DNA of 58,751 nucleotides from Actinomycetes bacterium (GCA_023387755.1 JAEWHO010000103.1:1-58751); one strand, 5' to 3'; counted from the first letter of the stretch, positions 34,134 to 43,400 are shown. The notes: a model not told the origin generated them from the sequence alone. Program-made: numbers and translations.

Positions 34134-35078
34134 CTACCGCTGGACGCGGTTACGCAGCTCTTCCCAGCGTCCCTCTCGTACGGCAGCGGCATTGGCTTCG
34201 ATAGTCGGCTCGGGGTTGACCGGGCGCCCACCGGCCGCATGGGGCGTGATGATCATATTGGGGGCATCCCACAGGGGAGAATCCTCCGCCAGGGGCTCAG
34301 TGAGCACGACGTCGGTGGCAGCACCAGCAATAACGCCGTCATGCAACGCCTGCGCAATGCCGGGTTCGGACCATGTACTGGCCCGCCCCACATTAATCAC
34401 ATAGGCGCGCTGCGGCAGATGCCCCAACAGTTCATCAGTGAGCGCGCCTTCTGTGCTGGAAGAGTGGGGCAGAATCATGACGAGTACATCGGTCTGTTCC
34501 AGTTCCTTGGGAAGGTCGGCGTCGGTAATAACCCGGAACCCATCGCGTTCCCCGGCGCTACGGGCGACGCCGGCAACCTTAGCCCCCATCCCAGCGAAGG
34601 CTTGGCCGATCGCGGTACCGATGGACCCGAAGCCCCACACCAGCACCCGCGCCCCGATGAGGGTGGTGACGGCGTCGTCGGGATACAGGGGTTGCGAACC
34701 GCCCAGCTCGCCCGCCCACCGGTGCTCGCGCTGGGCCTGTGTACACGCCGGCAGACGCCGCACCAGGGCCAGTGCCAACATCAACGTATGTTCCGCTACG
34801 GTACGGTCGTGGAAACCACGCCCGGTAGTGATCTCAATGCCCTCGGGAACGCCGGCCGCTAATAGCGCATCAGGTCCGGCTGCGAGGGTTTGAATCCACC
34901 GTAGGTTGGTGAGGGTGGGTAAGATTTCCTGGAGCCATTTTTGCCCAAAACCCCACATAACAATCGCCTCGGCATCCCGGTGTTCCTCCGGGATCGGCTC
35001 CCCGAACGTGTACCAAATCAACTCATCATCCGGAAGATTAAGGGTGAGGGCAACGTCATCGGGTAGCAAGATCTTCAT
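34134..35078 (-). CDS. D-isomer-specific 2-hydroxyacid dehydrogenase family protein
   Basis: A 314-residue NAD(P)-dependent oxidoreductase of the phosphoglycerate/hydroxypyruvate dehydrogenase family. The Rossmann signature is VLVWGFGSIGTAIGQAFAGMG; catalytic residues are expected in VINVGRASTW (Arg), VVLTEPLAEDSPLW (Glu) and MIITPHAAGGRP (His). The ATG lies in a normal position. It lacks the ACT domain of SerA. The substrate (glyoxylate, hydroxypyruvate or another 2-oxoacid) cannot be told. It is divergent from the purine-permease gene. Confidence 0.92.
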   Translation of the reverse strand: MKILLPDDVALTLNLPDDELIWYTFGEPIPEEHRDAEAIVMWGFGQKWLQEILPTLTNLRWIQTLAAGPDALLAAGVPEGIEITTGRGFHDRTVAEHTLMLALALVRRLPACTQAQREHRWAGELGGSQPLYPDDAVTTLIGARVLVWGFGSIGTAIGQAFAGMGAKVAGVARSAGERDGFRVITDADLPKELEQTDVLVMILPHSSSTEGALTDELLGHLPQRAYVINVGRASTWSEPGIAQALHDGVIAGAATDVVLTEPLAEDSPLWDAPNMIITPHAAGGRPVNPEPTIEANAAAVREGRWEELRNRVQR

Positions 35079-35168
35079 GAGAACCCCTTTCTTACCGGTA
35101 TTTCTATGAGACCAGTGTGCCGTGAGCCTCGCAAAATATGCGACTATTTGGGGGTGAACTCACCAGCC

Positions 35169-36611
35169 ATGTCACAGCAGGGCGTCGTTGGCGCCCTGGA
35201 TCGTTACTTCCACATCACTGAACGAAACTCGACTATTGGACGCGAAGTTCGCGGTGGGATCGTCACCTTCTTCGCTATGTCCTACATCCTGGTTCTGAAC
35301 CCGATTATCCTTTCCGGGTTGGACTCCTCCGGGGCCGCCCTCGGAGGCGGAACCGCACCGTCTATCCCTGCAATCGCCGCTGGCACTGCCCTCATTGCGG
35401 GCGTACTGTCGATCATCATGGGCGCGTGGGCGAACTTTCCGCTAGCGCTCGCTTCCGGTATGGGTCTGAACGCCATGGTCGCCTTCACCCTCGTGGGCGC
35501 CACCGGCCTGACCTGGGCGGAAGCCATGGGGTTGATTGTTTGGGAAGGCATCATCATCCTCGTCCTGGTGCTCACCGGGTTCCGCGAGGCCGTCTTCCGC
35601 GCCGTACCTGCCCAAATGAAGACCGCTATATCCGTCGGGATCGGCCTGTTCATCGCCCTGGTCGGGTTGGTGAACGCGGGGATTATTCGCCCCGGAGGCA
35701 CGCCACTACAGCTCGGTATTAACGGCTCCCTTGCCGGTTGGCCCGCGCTGATTTTCGTCGTCGGGCTCTTTACCACGATTGTGCTGATGGTCCGCCGCGC
35801 CAAAGGAGCTATCCTCATCGGCATCCTCACCTCCACGGTGCTGGGACTCATTGTGCAGGCTTTCATCCATCTGGCACCCAAGAGTGAGGACAACCCCACC
35901 GGATGGGGCCTGACTGTACCCGAATTGACCGGGGTGCCGGTCTCCTTGCCGGACCTCAGCACACTCGGGCAGTTCGACCTCTTCGGTTCCTTCGGCAAGA
36001 TCGGCTTCCTGGCCGTCGTGCTACTGGTCTTCTCCCTCATGTTGGCCGACTTCTTCGACACCATGGGCACCATGGTGGCTATCGGCTCCGAAGCCGAACT
36101 GCTTGATGCCGAAGGTAACCCGCCACGCACCCGTCAGATCCTCATCGTGGACTCCATCGGTGCGGCCGTCGGGGGTATGGGCGGGGTCTCCTCAGCCACC
36201 TCCTATGTGGAATCCTCTGCCGGCGTGGGAGAGGGGGCGCGTACCGGTTTAGCCAGTGTGGTGACCGGTGGCCTGTTCCTGCTGTCAATGTTCTTTGCAC
36301 CCATCGTGGCGCTGGTGCCCTCCGAAGCTGCGTCGACGGCGCTGGTGGCCGTTGGGTTCCTCATGATGATGCAGGTGAGCGAGATCGAGTGGCACCGCCC
36401 CGAGATCGCCATCCCCTGCTTCCTGACCATCGCGATGATGCCCTTCGCCTACTCCATCACGGTGGGGATCGGAGCTGGCTTCGTTACCTACTTCATCATC
36501 GAATTGGCGCTCGGCAAGGTGAAGCGGATCCATCCGCTCATGTGGATCGTCTCTATTCTGTTCATTCTCTACTTCGTGCTCGGGCCGTTGCAGCAGGTTC
36601 TGAACGTGTAG
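35169..36611 (+). CDS. NCS2 family purine/guanine-hypoxanthine permease
   Basis: A 480-residue permease of the AzgA-like NCS2 branch, importing a purine base with protons. Visible family segments: GGIVTFFAMSYILVLNPIIL near the N terminus, ASGMGLNAMVAFTLV, AISVGIGLFIALVGLVNAG, LADFFDTMGTMVAIG and GGVSSATSYVESSAGVGEGARTGL. About 12-14 membrane spans are predicted. The start is set at ATG 35169 (MSQQGVVGALDRYF) by family N terminus; a ribosome site is weak there. No purine riboswitch is seen upstream. Confidence 0.93.
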   Translation: MSQQGVVGALDRYFHITERNSTIGREVRGGIVTFFAMSYILVLNPIILSGLDSSGAALGGGTAPSIPAIAAGTALIAGVLSIIMGAWANFPLALASGMGLNAMVAFTLVGATGLTWAEAMGLIVWEGIIILVLVLTGFREAVFRAVPAQMKTAISVGIGLFIALVGLVNAGIIRPGGTPLQLGINGSLAGWPALIFVVGLFTTIVLMVRRAKGAILIGILTSTVLGLIVQAFIHLAPKSEDNPTGWGLTVPELTGVPVSLPDLSTLGQFDLFGSFGKIGFLAVVLLVFSLMLADFFDTMGTMVAIGSEAELLDAEGNPPRTRQILIVDSIGAAVGGMGGVSSATSYVESSAGVGEGARTGLASVVTGGLFLLSMFFAPIVALVPSEAASTALVAVGFLMMMQVSEIEWHRPEIAIPCFLTIAMMPFAYSITVGIGAGFVTYFIIELALGKVKRIHPLMWIVSILFILYFVLGPLQQVLNV

Positions 36612-36738
36612 GTGTGCGACGTCCCGCCGGGAGGCGGGTAAGCGTGGTGCGGGCCGCCTCTGACTGCCGCGTCAGGGGCGGCCCGTCTAGTTGGCCACGA
36701 TGGGCTCAGCAGCCGACCGGATGTGTCTGGCTAGACAC

Positions 36739-36792
36739 CCCCGCCAATTTTTTTAGCTAAACTAATGAGCTAAGCTAAAGAAATTGGCGGGG
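36739..36792. promoter_or_regulatory. 54-bp inverted repeat upstream of the MarR gene
   Basis: Perfect 12-bp outer arms (CCCCGCCAATTT / AAATTGGCGGGG) enclose an AT-rich dyad TTTAGCT...AGCTAAA with repeated GCTAA. It lies 96 bases before the MarR-type gene. A MarR operator is the likeliest reading. A smaller dyad (TGTCT-GGCT-AGACA, 36724-36737) sits next to it. Confidence 0.6.
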
Positions 36793-36887
36793 TTTCGCGT
36801 GAGCGCACTCGCCGTCGTCGGAAAATAACGGCACCCCACGCGGTAGCCGGAGTCGCACCTGCAACGTAAAGGAACACCTGTATATTT

Positions 36888-37340
36888 ATGCCCTCTTCCA
36901 CGCCCGTTACCCCGGCGCCAGGAGAAGATGACCTCACCGCACTCGTGCGGGTAGCCGTCCATCGGATCTCGCGGCGGCTTCGGCAAGAAGCCCGCGCGGC
37001 TGCCGACCTCAGTCAAACCCACATCTGCGTGCTGGCCTACCTGGAGAAGAACGGCCCGGCCACCCCAGGGGAATTGGCGGAAGAGGAAGGAGTGCAGCCG
37101 CCCTCTATGACTCGGATTATCAACTCACTCCAAGAATCCGACTGCCTGACCCGATCAGCTCACCCGAGTGACAAGCGGCAGGTGCTAGTGGAATTAACCG
37201 CGCCCGGCCGCGAACTCCTCACCCAGATGCGGCAGCGCCGCAGCGCCTGGCTGAGTGCTGGCATTGAAAACCTCACGCCGGCCCAGCGCAACCAGCTGCG
37301 CGCCTCTGCGGAGCTACTGCTGGAGATGGTAGAGCGATGA
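36888..37340 (+). CDS. MarR family transcriptional regulator
   Basis: A 150-residue winged-helix regulator. The DNA-binding part reads ATPGELAEEEGVQPPSMTRIINSLQESDCLTRSAHPSDKRQVLVELTAPG, with the typical DxR wing (SDKRQ). Flanking helices would form the dimer interface. Its stop overlaps the start of an MFS exporter by four bases, the usual regulator-pump pair, so it probably represses this operon, perhaps through the 54-bp inverted repeat upstream. The ligand is unknown. Confidence 0.94.
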   Translation: MPSSTPVTPAPGEDDLTALVRVAVHRISRRLRQEARAAADLSQTHICVLAYLEKNGPATPGELAEEEGVQPPSMTRIINSLQESDCLTRSAHPSDKRQVLVELTAPGRELLTQMRQRRSAWLSAGIENLTPAQRNQLRASAELLLEMVER

Positions 37341-38701
37341 GTAAGACCTTCTATTCGCTGCGGTTCTACAACTACCGGGTATGGTTCATCGGCGCCCTCA
37401 TTGCCAACATTGGAACCTGGATGATGCGGATCGCCCAGGACTGGTTGGTGTTACGCGTCCTCACGGATAACTCCGGATTCGCGGTTGGGGTGGTGACCGC
37501 GTTGCAATTTGCGCCGCTGCTATTTTTGACCCCGGTCGCCGGTGTTATTGCCGATCGCTATAACCGCCGCGCGATCTTAATGTGGACGCAGGGGGGTATG
37601 GGCGCGCTAGCCCTGATTCAGGGGATTCTCGTACTCAGCGGATATGCGCAGCTATGGCATATTTACGTGTTGGCTCTCCTTACCGGTATGGTCTCCGCCC
37701 TGGATGCGCCCGCGCGGCAGATCTTTGTAGGGGAGATGGTTCCCGCTGGGAACCTACCTAACGCCGTCGCCTTGAACTCTACGTCGTTCAATGCTGCCCG
37801 GATGGTGGGGCCGGGAGTATCTGGCCTCTTGATTGCTGCCGTGGGAACCGGCTGGGTATTCCTTGTTAATGCGGTCTCCTTTGCCGGAACTATTGGGGCA
37901 TTGCTACTTATGCGTACCGATGAACTCCGGGAGCTGCCGCGCGCGGAAGCTAAGAAAGGGCAGATCCGCGACGGCCTGCGCTATGTGCGCCGCCGCACTG
38001 ACATCCTCGTCATCATGATTGTGGCCGGTACGGTCTCTGCTTTGGGATTGAACTTCCAGCTCACCAGCGCCGTCATGGCCACCCAGGTGTTCGGCCGCGA
38101 GGCTAGCGGCTACGGCATCGTGGGCTCAATTATGGCCATTGGCTCAGTGGCGGGTGCGCTCGCAGCAGCCCGCCGCACCCAACCCCGCGTACGCCTGGTG
38201 ATCGCCGCCGCCTTCGTGTTCGGGTTGGTAGCCGGGGTGAATGCGCTCGCGCCCACCTGGCCGATGTATCTGGCGTCCATGGTGCTGGTCGGATTCTGCT
38301 CGCTCACCATGATTACCTCCGCCAATACAGCGATCCAGATGTCTACCGAGCCGGCGATGCGCGGCCGGGTGATGGCGCTGTACACAATGGTCTTCCTTGG
38401 CACCACCCCCATCGGCTCACCCCTGGTGGGGTGGGTGGCAGAAGCGTGGTCTCCCCGCTGGTCGGTAGGGATTGGGGCGGTGGCCTCTCTGCTGGTTTCG
38501 GCCGCGGCTGCTGTGTGGGCCAAGCACCATTGGCGGGTCGAGGTGCACTACCAGTGGCACCGACCGTTCTTGGATATTGACGGCCCGGGAGAGCGCCATG
38601 CCCGGCGGATTAATGACGACGACGCCGCGCACGCCCAGGCGCGCGCGGACCGAGCCGTCCCGCATCCCGAAGAAATCCGCTCTGATCCTAATGTGGGATA
38701 G
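37337..38701 (+). CDS. MFS transporter (Enterobactin exporter/EntS-like type)
   Basis: A 454-residue MFS protein of the MFS_3 group: FYNYRVWFIGALIANIGTWMMRIAQDWLVL at the N terminus and LTPVAGVIADRYNRRAILMW as the loop 2-3 signature, then LDAPARQIFVGEMVPAGNLPNAVALNSTSFNAARMVGP, highly characteristic of this group. A hydrophilic tail of about 60 residues follows the last helix. Coupled to the marR gene by a four-base overlap. Probably exports a drug or siderophore-like compound; the substrate is not identifiable. Confidence 0.93.
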   Translation: MSKTFYSLRFYNYRVWFIGALIANIGTWMMRIAQDWLVLRVLTDNSGFAVGVVTALQFAPLLFLTPVAGVIADRYNRRAILMWTQGGMGALALIQGILVLSGYAQLWHIYVLALLTGMVSALDAPARQIFVGEMVPAGNLPNAVALNSTSFNAARMVGPGVSGLLIAAVGTGWVFLVNAVSFAGTIGALLLMRTDELRELPRAEAKKGQIRDGLRYVRRRTDILVIMIVAGTVSALGLNFQLTSAVMATQVFGREASGYGIVGSIMAIGSVAGALAAARRTQPRVRLVIAAAFVFGLVAGVNALAPTWPMYLASMVLVGFCSLTMITSANTAIQMSTEPAMRGRVMALYTMVFLGTTPIGSPLVGWVAEAWSPRWSVGIGAVASLLVSAAAAVWAKHHWRVEVHYQWHRPFLDIDGPGERHARRINDDDAAHAQARADRAVPHPEEIRSDPNVG

Positions 38702-38853
38702 CGAGTTGAGCCGGTGAGAGCCAGGACTGTAGTTGGATGCCAGGGAGGTGCCCGGTAGGGCACAATGAGAATGGAGCCTTGGCAGCGGTGCTATCCGCAG
38801 AAGCTGTCCGCTAAAAGCTGCCGCGCGCGGACTATAGAGGAAGGATTGAGGCT

Positions 38854-39540
38854 GTGAAAGACCTCATCGATACCACCGAGATGTACCTCAAGACGGTGTA
38901 TGAGCTCCTGGAGGAGGGCGTGCCACCGCTGCGTGCACGGATCGCGGAACGCTTGGAGCATTCGGGTCCTACCGTCTCGCAGACGGTGGCGCGGATGGAA
39001 CGTGATGGCCTGCTTACCGTTGATGAGGATCGCATCATCCGGCTCAGTGACGAAGGCTTCCGCCGTGCGGGAACGGTCATGCGTAAGCACCGTCTAGCCG
39101 AGCGTTTGCTGCTGGATATGATCGGCTTGGAGTGGGAGTTAGTCCACGACGAAGCCTGCCGGTGGGAACATGTCATGAGTGATCAGGTGGAGGATAAGAT
39201 TCTTCATCTCCTCGACAACACCGACGTCGACCCCTATGGCAACCCCATCCCGGTGGTGGGCGAAGATCCCCTCGTAGCTGCCGAAGCCAACCTGATCCCG
39301 GTCAGTGATATGGAAGGTGAAGAGGAGACGGTGGCTCGGGTGGAACGCATTGCTGAACCGCTGCAAGTCGATAGCGAACAGCTGCGTCGCTTTACCGAAG
39401 CTGGGATCCGCCCTGGGGCGGAGATTACCGTTGCGAAAGTAGATTCGGTACACGTGGTTGGTGCCACGTCATCTGAGATAGTTTTGGAAGTTCCCGACAA
39501 CATCTCGCGCGCACTATTCGTAACTCCACTCCAGAATTAG
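38854..39540 (+). CDS. DtxR family metal-dependent regulator
   Basis: A 228-residue iron- or manganese-dependent repressor. N-terminal winged helix: TTEMYLKTVYELLEEGVPPLRARIAERLEHSGPTVSQTVARMERDGLL. The metal-binding/dimer domain includes LAERLLLDMIGLEWELVHDEACRWEHVMSDQVE with the Cys, His and Glu ligands expected for DtxR/IdeR. A C-terminal SH3-like FeoA-type domain ends the chain. The start is GTG at 38854. All ligand positions look present. The iron-box-like site before the decayed feoAB remnant is a possible target. Confidence 0.95.
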   Translation: MKDLIDTTEMYLKTVYELLEEGVPPLRARIAERLEHSGPTVSQTVARMERDGLLTVDEDRIIRLSDEGFRRAGTVMRKHRLAERLLLDMIGLEWELVHDEACRWEHVMSDQVEDKILHLLDNTDVDPYGNPIPVVGEDPLVAAEANLIPVSDMEGEEETVARVERIAEPLQVDSEQLRRFTEAGIRPGAEITVAKVDSVHVVGATSSEIVLEVPDNISRALFVTPLQN

Positions 39541-39677
39541 TGAATCTCTACGAAAATCATCCTGGGGTATGAGGTGAAATGTGCCGCTGGTCGTAATCGA
39601 TACGTGACATTCCTGCTGGCGGCCACTATTCTCGGTGATAGTTCGTAGCACCCTCCGCTACGGACTCGCATGCGGAG

Positions 39678-39878
39678 CCTAGCCTCGCCGCCACATGCGA
39701 ATCGGACGACATAAGATCGGCGAGGACGGGGGAACCACTCTGGTAGGCCAGGTACCTGCCTTGGGGTGAAGTGCGCCGCCCAGGGTTAGGAAGCTACATA
39801 TCGCAGCTGAACTGCCCGCAGCAGCACCGAGCACTCCGCTCGAACCCGACAGCTTACCCCGTCGGCACGGAGAATTTA
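39678..39878 (+). promoter_or_regulatory. c-di-AMP riboswitch (ydaO-yuaA type)
   Basis: The leader contains the conserved blocks of the ydaO class in order: GAGGACGGGGGAACC, CTTGGGGTGAA, CCAGGGTTAGG and CTCGAACCCGACAGCTTACC followed by CCGTCGGC. A CCTCGCCG / CGGCGAGG pairing precedes the first block. It ends just before the ribosome site of an NlpC/P60 hydrolase gene, a standard actinobacterial target. In known examples c-di-AMP binding turns expression off. Exact ends are approximate. Confidence 0.9.
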
Positions 39879-39879
39879 C

Positions 39880-40668
39880 GTGACAGCAGAGACCTACACC
39901 GCCCGCCACGAGGCCAAACGATCCACTTTCTCTCATCTTCGCGAACTCGGCGCATCTGTTACTAACGGTCGTAAGGGGCCGGTTGTTGCAGCCTCATCTG
40001 GTCTAGCCCTGACCATGGTTGCCACTGCGGCCGGTGCGGTGACCGCTCCGACCCCCGAGGTCAACGCTCAGGCTGAAATTGCCGCCACCTCTATTTCAGA
40101 GGAAGCTCAGGCCGCTCTGGCAGCCCCCACGAGCGTGGATGTTGCCGCGGATAGTGAGTGGGTTTCCGGCGCTGCCGTGAAGGTAGAAGCCGAGAAGGCT
40201 CCGGCTCCGGTAGTGCGCCCCGCCGTTCAGGCGCAGCCTGCTCAGCGCACCGAACGTCAAGCTCCGGCTACCCGCTCTGCCGCTCGTAAGGCCCCGGCAG
40301 AAGCTGAACTCCCGCCGGTTGAGGCTAGCGGTTTTGGCGCCCAGGTCGTCGCCATCGCTATGCGCTACATTGGCACTCCCTACGTGCACGGTGGATCGAC
40401 CCCGGCCGGCTTCGACTGCTCCGGGTTCACCCAGTACGTCTACGCCCAGGTGGGCGTGAATCTGCCCCGCAGCTCCGGCGCTCAGCGCGGTGCCGGGCGC
40501 GTTGTTCCCGCTTCGGAAGCCCGCCCCGGAGACCTCATATGGTGGCCCGGGCACGTGGGTATCTACCTCGGTAACGGCCAGCACATTGCTGCGCGCAACC
40601 CGGGTACCCCGCTGAAGGCTGGCCCGATCTACCGCGGTGGTGCCACCTTCATCCGCCTCGGCGGCTAA
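39880..40668 (+). CDS. secreted NlpC/P60 peptidoglycan endopeptidase
   Basis: A 262-residue cell-wall hydrolase. The GTG start follows GGAG at seven-base spacing. The N terminus has a basic stretch and an internal hydrophobic segment (about 35-58) as exported signal or anchor, then an Ala/Pro/Glu-rich linker, then a C-terminal NlpC/P60 domain (about 150-262) with catalytic Cys in GFDCSGFTQYVYAQ, His in WPGHVGIYLG and a second polar residue in HIAARNPG. It cleaves stem-peptide bonds in peptidoglycan. Control by the c-di-AMP riboswitch links wall hydrolysis to turgor signalling. Confidence 0.94.
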   Translation: MTAETYTARHEAKRSTFSHLRELGASVTNGRKGPVVAASSGLALTMVATAAGAVTAPTPEVNAQAEIAATSISEEAQAALAAPTSVDVAADSEWVSGAAVKVEAEKAPAPVVRPAVQAQPAQRTERQAPATRSAARKAPAEAELPPVEASGFGAQVVAIAMRYIGTPYVHGGSTPAGFDCSGFTQYVYAQVGVNLPRSSGAQRGAGRVVPASEARPGDLIWWPGHVGIYLGNGQHIAARNPGTPLKAGPIYRGGATFIRLGG

Positions 40669-40725
40669 TAACTTCAGATATAACGGCGCCTCACCACCAA
40701 CAGGTTGTCGTTTCCCCTCAGTTGT

Positions 40726-40772
40726 AACAGCGAGCTCCTCCACGTCCGATGGGAGCTCGCTGTTCATGTTTT
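40726..40772 (+). terminator. terminator of the NlpC/P60 gene
   Basis: Stem AACAGCGAGCTCC / GGAGCTCGCTGTT with a loop of about 13 bases, followed by CATGTTTT. Confidence 0.88.
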
Positions 40773-40890
40773 AGCCCTACCACTGTGCAACTTTCAGCCA
40801 TACACCCCGCGGGATGTGTGCGCGGAGGGCTGGAAAGAGGCAAGATAGAGGTAGTGAATGATCAGCGGTGATCGGATGGAAGGTATAGCC

Positions 40891-41820
40891 ATGACGCACG
40901 AACCAGTGGTGCTTGTTGGGGTCGATGGTACTCCTGCTGCACTCGGAGCAGTTGATTGGGCAGCAGCCCAGGCTCAGCGTTTGGGGTGGAGGCTCCACAT
41001 CGTCTGCGCGTACACGCTCCCCTCTTTCCCTGCCACCTCTATTGACGGCGGTTATGCAGCGCTGGACGATAAACAAATCCATAACGGTGCGCGCCAGGTA
41101 CTGCAGGAAGCTGTCGAACGGGCCGGCACTGGTGTCGAGGTGACTTCCTCGCTGGAAAATGGTGATCCTACCGGCGTGCTGGTGGAGCTATCCAAGCAGG
41201 CTGGCATGGTAGTGATTGGCTCGCATAAGGGATCCGGTTTTACCGATCGTCTCCTCGGAGCTGTGTCATCAGCGCTCCCCTCACACTCACACTGCCCGAC
41301 CGTCGTGGTTCCGTTGCGAGAAGAGGGGCGTGAACCCCTCCTACCGGTACGCCGCATTGTGGTGGGGGTTGACGGCTCGTCCTCTGCTAGCGGTGCCCTG
41401 CATCAGGCAGTGCGCGAAGCCTCCGTGTGGGATGCAGAAATCACCGCTATCGCCGCCGTCGCTATTGCTTCGGCCGCTGGTGCTCTAGCCTGGATGCCGG
41501 CCACCGTGGACCGTGACCGCATCCTCGCCGATGTGCGCGAAGGCCTCGATTCGGCGATTGAAAGCGCCACCCAGGACTTCCCCGACGTGCGCGTGCGCCG
41601 CCACGCCCTTGATGGCAACGCAGCCGCCCTACTGGCCGAGTTCTCCACTGCCGTGGACCTCGTCGTGGTCGGCACCCGTGGTCGGGGTGGGTTCGCCGGT
41701 CTCATGCTCGGATCCACCTCCCAGGCCCTGCTCCAGCACTCGGTGTGCCCGGTGATGGTAGTGCCCTCCAAGTTCGATGCGCAGGAGGCCTCTCCCACCG
41801 AGATGTGGCAGCATCGCTAG
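40891..41820 (+). CDS. tandem universal stress protein
   Basis: A 309-residue cytoplasmic protein with two UspA domains. Domain 1 (about 5-145) starts VVLVGVDGTPAALGAVDWA and holds VIGSHKGSGFTDRLLGAVSSALPSHSHCPTVVV; domain 2 (about 155-300) starts RRIVVGVDGSSSASGALHQA and holds VVGTRGRGGFAGLMLGSTSQALLQHSVCPVMVV. Both keep the G-2x-G-9x-G(S/T) ATP-binding pattern. ATG 40891 is chosen for its GGAAGG ribosome site. Usually induced by starvation or hypoxia in Actinobacteria. Confidence 0.95.
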   Translation: MTHEPVVLVGVDGTPAALGAVDWAAAQAQRLGWRLHIVCAYTLPSFPATSIDGGYAALDDKQIHNGARQVLQEAVERAGTGVEVTSSLENGDPTGVLVELSKQAGMVVIGSHKGSGFTDRLLGAVSSALPSHSHCPTVVVPLREEGREPLLPVRRIVVGVDGSSSASGALHQAVREASVWDAEITAIAAVAIASAAGALAWMPATVDRDRILADVREGLDSAIESATQDFPDVRVRRHALDGNAAALLAEFSTAVDLVVVGTRGRGGFAGLMLGSTSQALLQHSVCPVMVVPSKFDAQEASPTEMWQHR

Positions 41821-41832
41821 GAACGACGACGC

Positions 41833-41866
41833 AGCGGGGGCACCAGGAATACCTGGTGCCCCCGCT
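41833..41866. terminator. bidirectional hairpin between usp and rocD
   Basis: A perfect stem (AGCGGGGGCACCAGG / CCTGGTGCCCCCGCT) with a four-base AATA loop between the convergent genes. No clear T run on either side, but position and strength fit a shared terminator. Confidence 0.8.
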
Positions 41867-41892
41867 GGATTATGTGGTACCGGGGTTAGCGC

Positions 41893-43116
41893 CTAGGCGC
41901 GTCCCACCCGCGCGGCCTGCGCATCAAGGACATCACTGAGAATATCCATGGCGTGATGCAGGTCCTCCTCGCTGATGGTCAGCGGGGGAGCCAGACGGAT
42001 GGTCGATCCGTGGGTGTCCTTGCACAGCATGCCGCGCTCGGCCAGTTGCTCACACAGCTGACGGCCGGTTTGTTGTAGTTCGGGCTCCACGTCAATACCG
42101 GCCCACAGGCCGCGCACGCGAGCTGCAGCCAGATGGCCGGCGTCGGAAATCTCCTGGAGCCGCTGTTGGAAGATCACACCCAGCTCACGAGTGCGCTCCT
42201 GGATGGTTCCCTCTTTGAGAAGATTAACGACGGCCAGGCCAACTGCGCAGGCGAGGGGATTGCCACCGAAGGTGGAGCCGTGGGTGCCGGGGGTCAGGTG
42301 GGAGAGCACATCCCGCCGGCCGACAACTGCTGAGACGGGGATGACGCCGCCACCGAGGGCCTTACCCAGGGTGGACAGGTCTGCCTGGACGCCGGCGTGC
42401 TCCTGGGCCAGCGTGTAGCCGGTGCGGCCGAGCCCGGACTGAATCTCATCAATGATCATCAGGACGTTATTCTCAGTGCACAGGGTGCGCAGCTCGGGCA
42501 GGAAGTTCTCGGGCGGAATGACGACGCCGGACTCACCCTGGATCGGTTCGAACAGGACTGCCACGGTGTTTTCGTCGATGGCAGCGCGAACGGCGTCGAT
42601 ATCCCCGAACGGAACCACGCGGAAACCGGGGGTGTACGGGCCGTAGTGGTCGCGGGCAACCGGGTCGGTGGAGAAGGACACGATCGTGGTGGTGCGGCCG
42701 TGGAAGGAATGTTCGGCCACGATGATGTTGGCTTGCTCGGGCGCAACACCCTTGGATTTGTAGCCCCAACGGCGAGCTACCTTGATCGCCGACTCTACGG
42801 CCTCAGCACCGGTATTCATGGGGAGCATCATTTCGGTACCCGTGAGTTCGGTTAGCGCTGAGGCGAAGGGAAGCATGAGGTCATGGTCAAAAGCGCGTGA
42901 AACCAAGGTGACGCGATGCAACTGGTCCTCTACCGCGCGCAGCAGGGTGGGGTTGCTATGGCCAAAGTTGAGCGCTGAATAGCCGGCCAGGCAGTCGAGG
43001 TATTTCTTGCCGTTAATATCGGTAACCCAGCAGTCGCTTGCAGTGCTGATAACGACGTCGAGCGGATTGTAGTTAGGCGCCAGGACAGCGTCTGCGGTCG
43101 CGGTGCGTTCTTGCAT
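41893..43116 (-). CDS. rocD: ornithine aminotransferase
   Basis: A PLP-dependent class III aminotransferase of 407 residues that converts ornithine and 2-oxoglutarate to glutamate semialdehyde and glutamate. Motifs: DCLAGYSALNFGHSNP near the N terminus, MNTGAEAVESAIKVARRW, HSFHGRTT, LFEPIQGESGVVIPP, IIDEIQSGLGRTG and PLP lysine K252 in LSTLGKALGGGVIPVSAV. The order and wording are those of RocD. ATG 43116 follows AAGGAGG; longer forms are rejected. It acts in arginine/ornithine use or proline synthesis. No arginase or arginine regulator is nearby. Confidence 0.95.
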   Translation of the reverse strand: MQERTATADAVLAPNYNPLDVVISTASDCWVTDINGKKYLDCLAGYSALNFGHSNPTLLRAVEDQLHRVTLVSRAFDHDLMLPFASALTELTGTEMMLPMNTGAEAVESAIKVARRWGYKSKGVAPEQANIIVAEHSFHGRTTTIVSFSTDPVARDHYGPYTPGFRVVPFGDIDAVRAAIDENTVAVLFEPIQGESGVVIPPENFLPELRTLCTENNVLMIIDEIQSGLGRTGYTLAQEHAGVQADLSTLGKALGGGVIPVSAVVGRRDVLSHLTPGTHGSTFGGNPLACAVGLAVVNLLKEGTIQERTRELGVIFQQRLQEISDAGHLAAARVRGLWAGIDVEPELQQTGRQLCEQLAERGMLCKDTHGSTIRLAPPLTISEEDLHHAMDILSDVLDAQAARVGRA

Positions 43117-43324
43117 TAAACCTCCTTGGGGTTCTAGACGGGAATGGGGCGCAAGCCCGCGCTTGATCATAGTATGGCGCTGGGGGTTTCGGGAGAAACA
43201 TCGCATCTGAGTTCTTTCCCCGATTCGCAATCGCCCATCTGGCGGCAGGAGGTGCTCGGATAGGGCGGTGATTCGCAGGGGCGCGGGCGTTTGGTACTCT
43301 AAGGAAGCGGTTTATAGCTGCATT

Positions 43325-43400
43325 GCCCCCGTAGCTCAGGGGATAGAGCACGGCTCTCCTAAAGCCGGTGTCGCACGTTCGAATCGTGTCGGGGGCGCCA
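43325..43400 (+). tRNA. tRNA-Arg (anticodon CCT)
   Basis: A complete cloverleaf can be drawn: acceptor GCCCCCG / CGGGGGC, D arm GCTC...GAGC, anticodon arm CGGCT-CTCCTAA-AGCCG giving anticodon CCT (reads AGG), T arm with GTTCGAATC, discriminator G and encoded CCA. The last three bases are the CCA tail. Intact and monocistronic. Confidence 0.97.
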
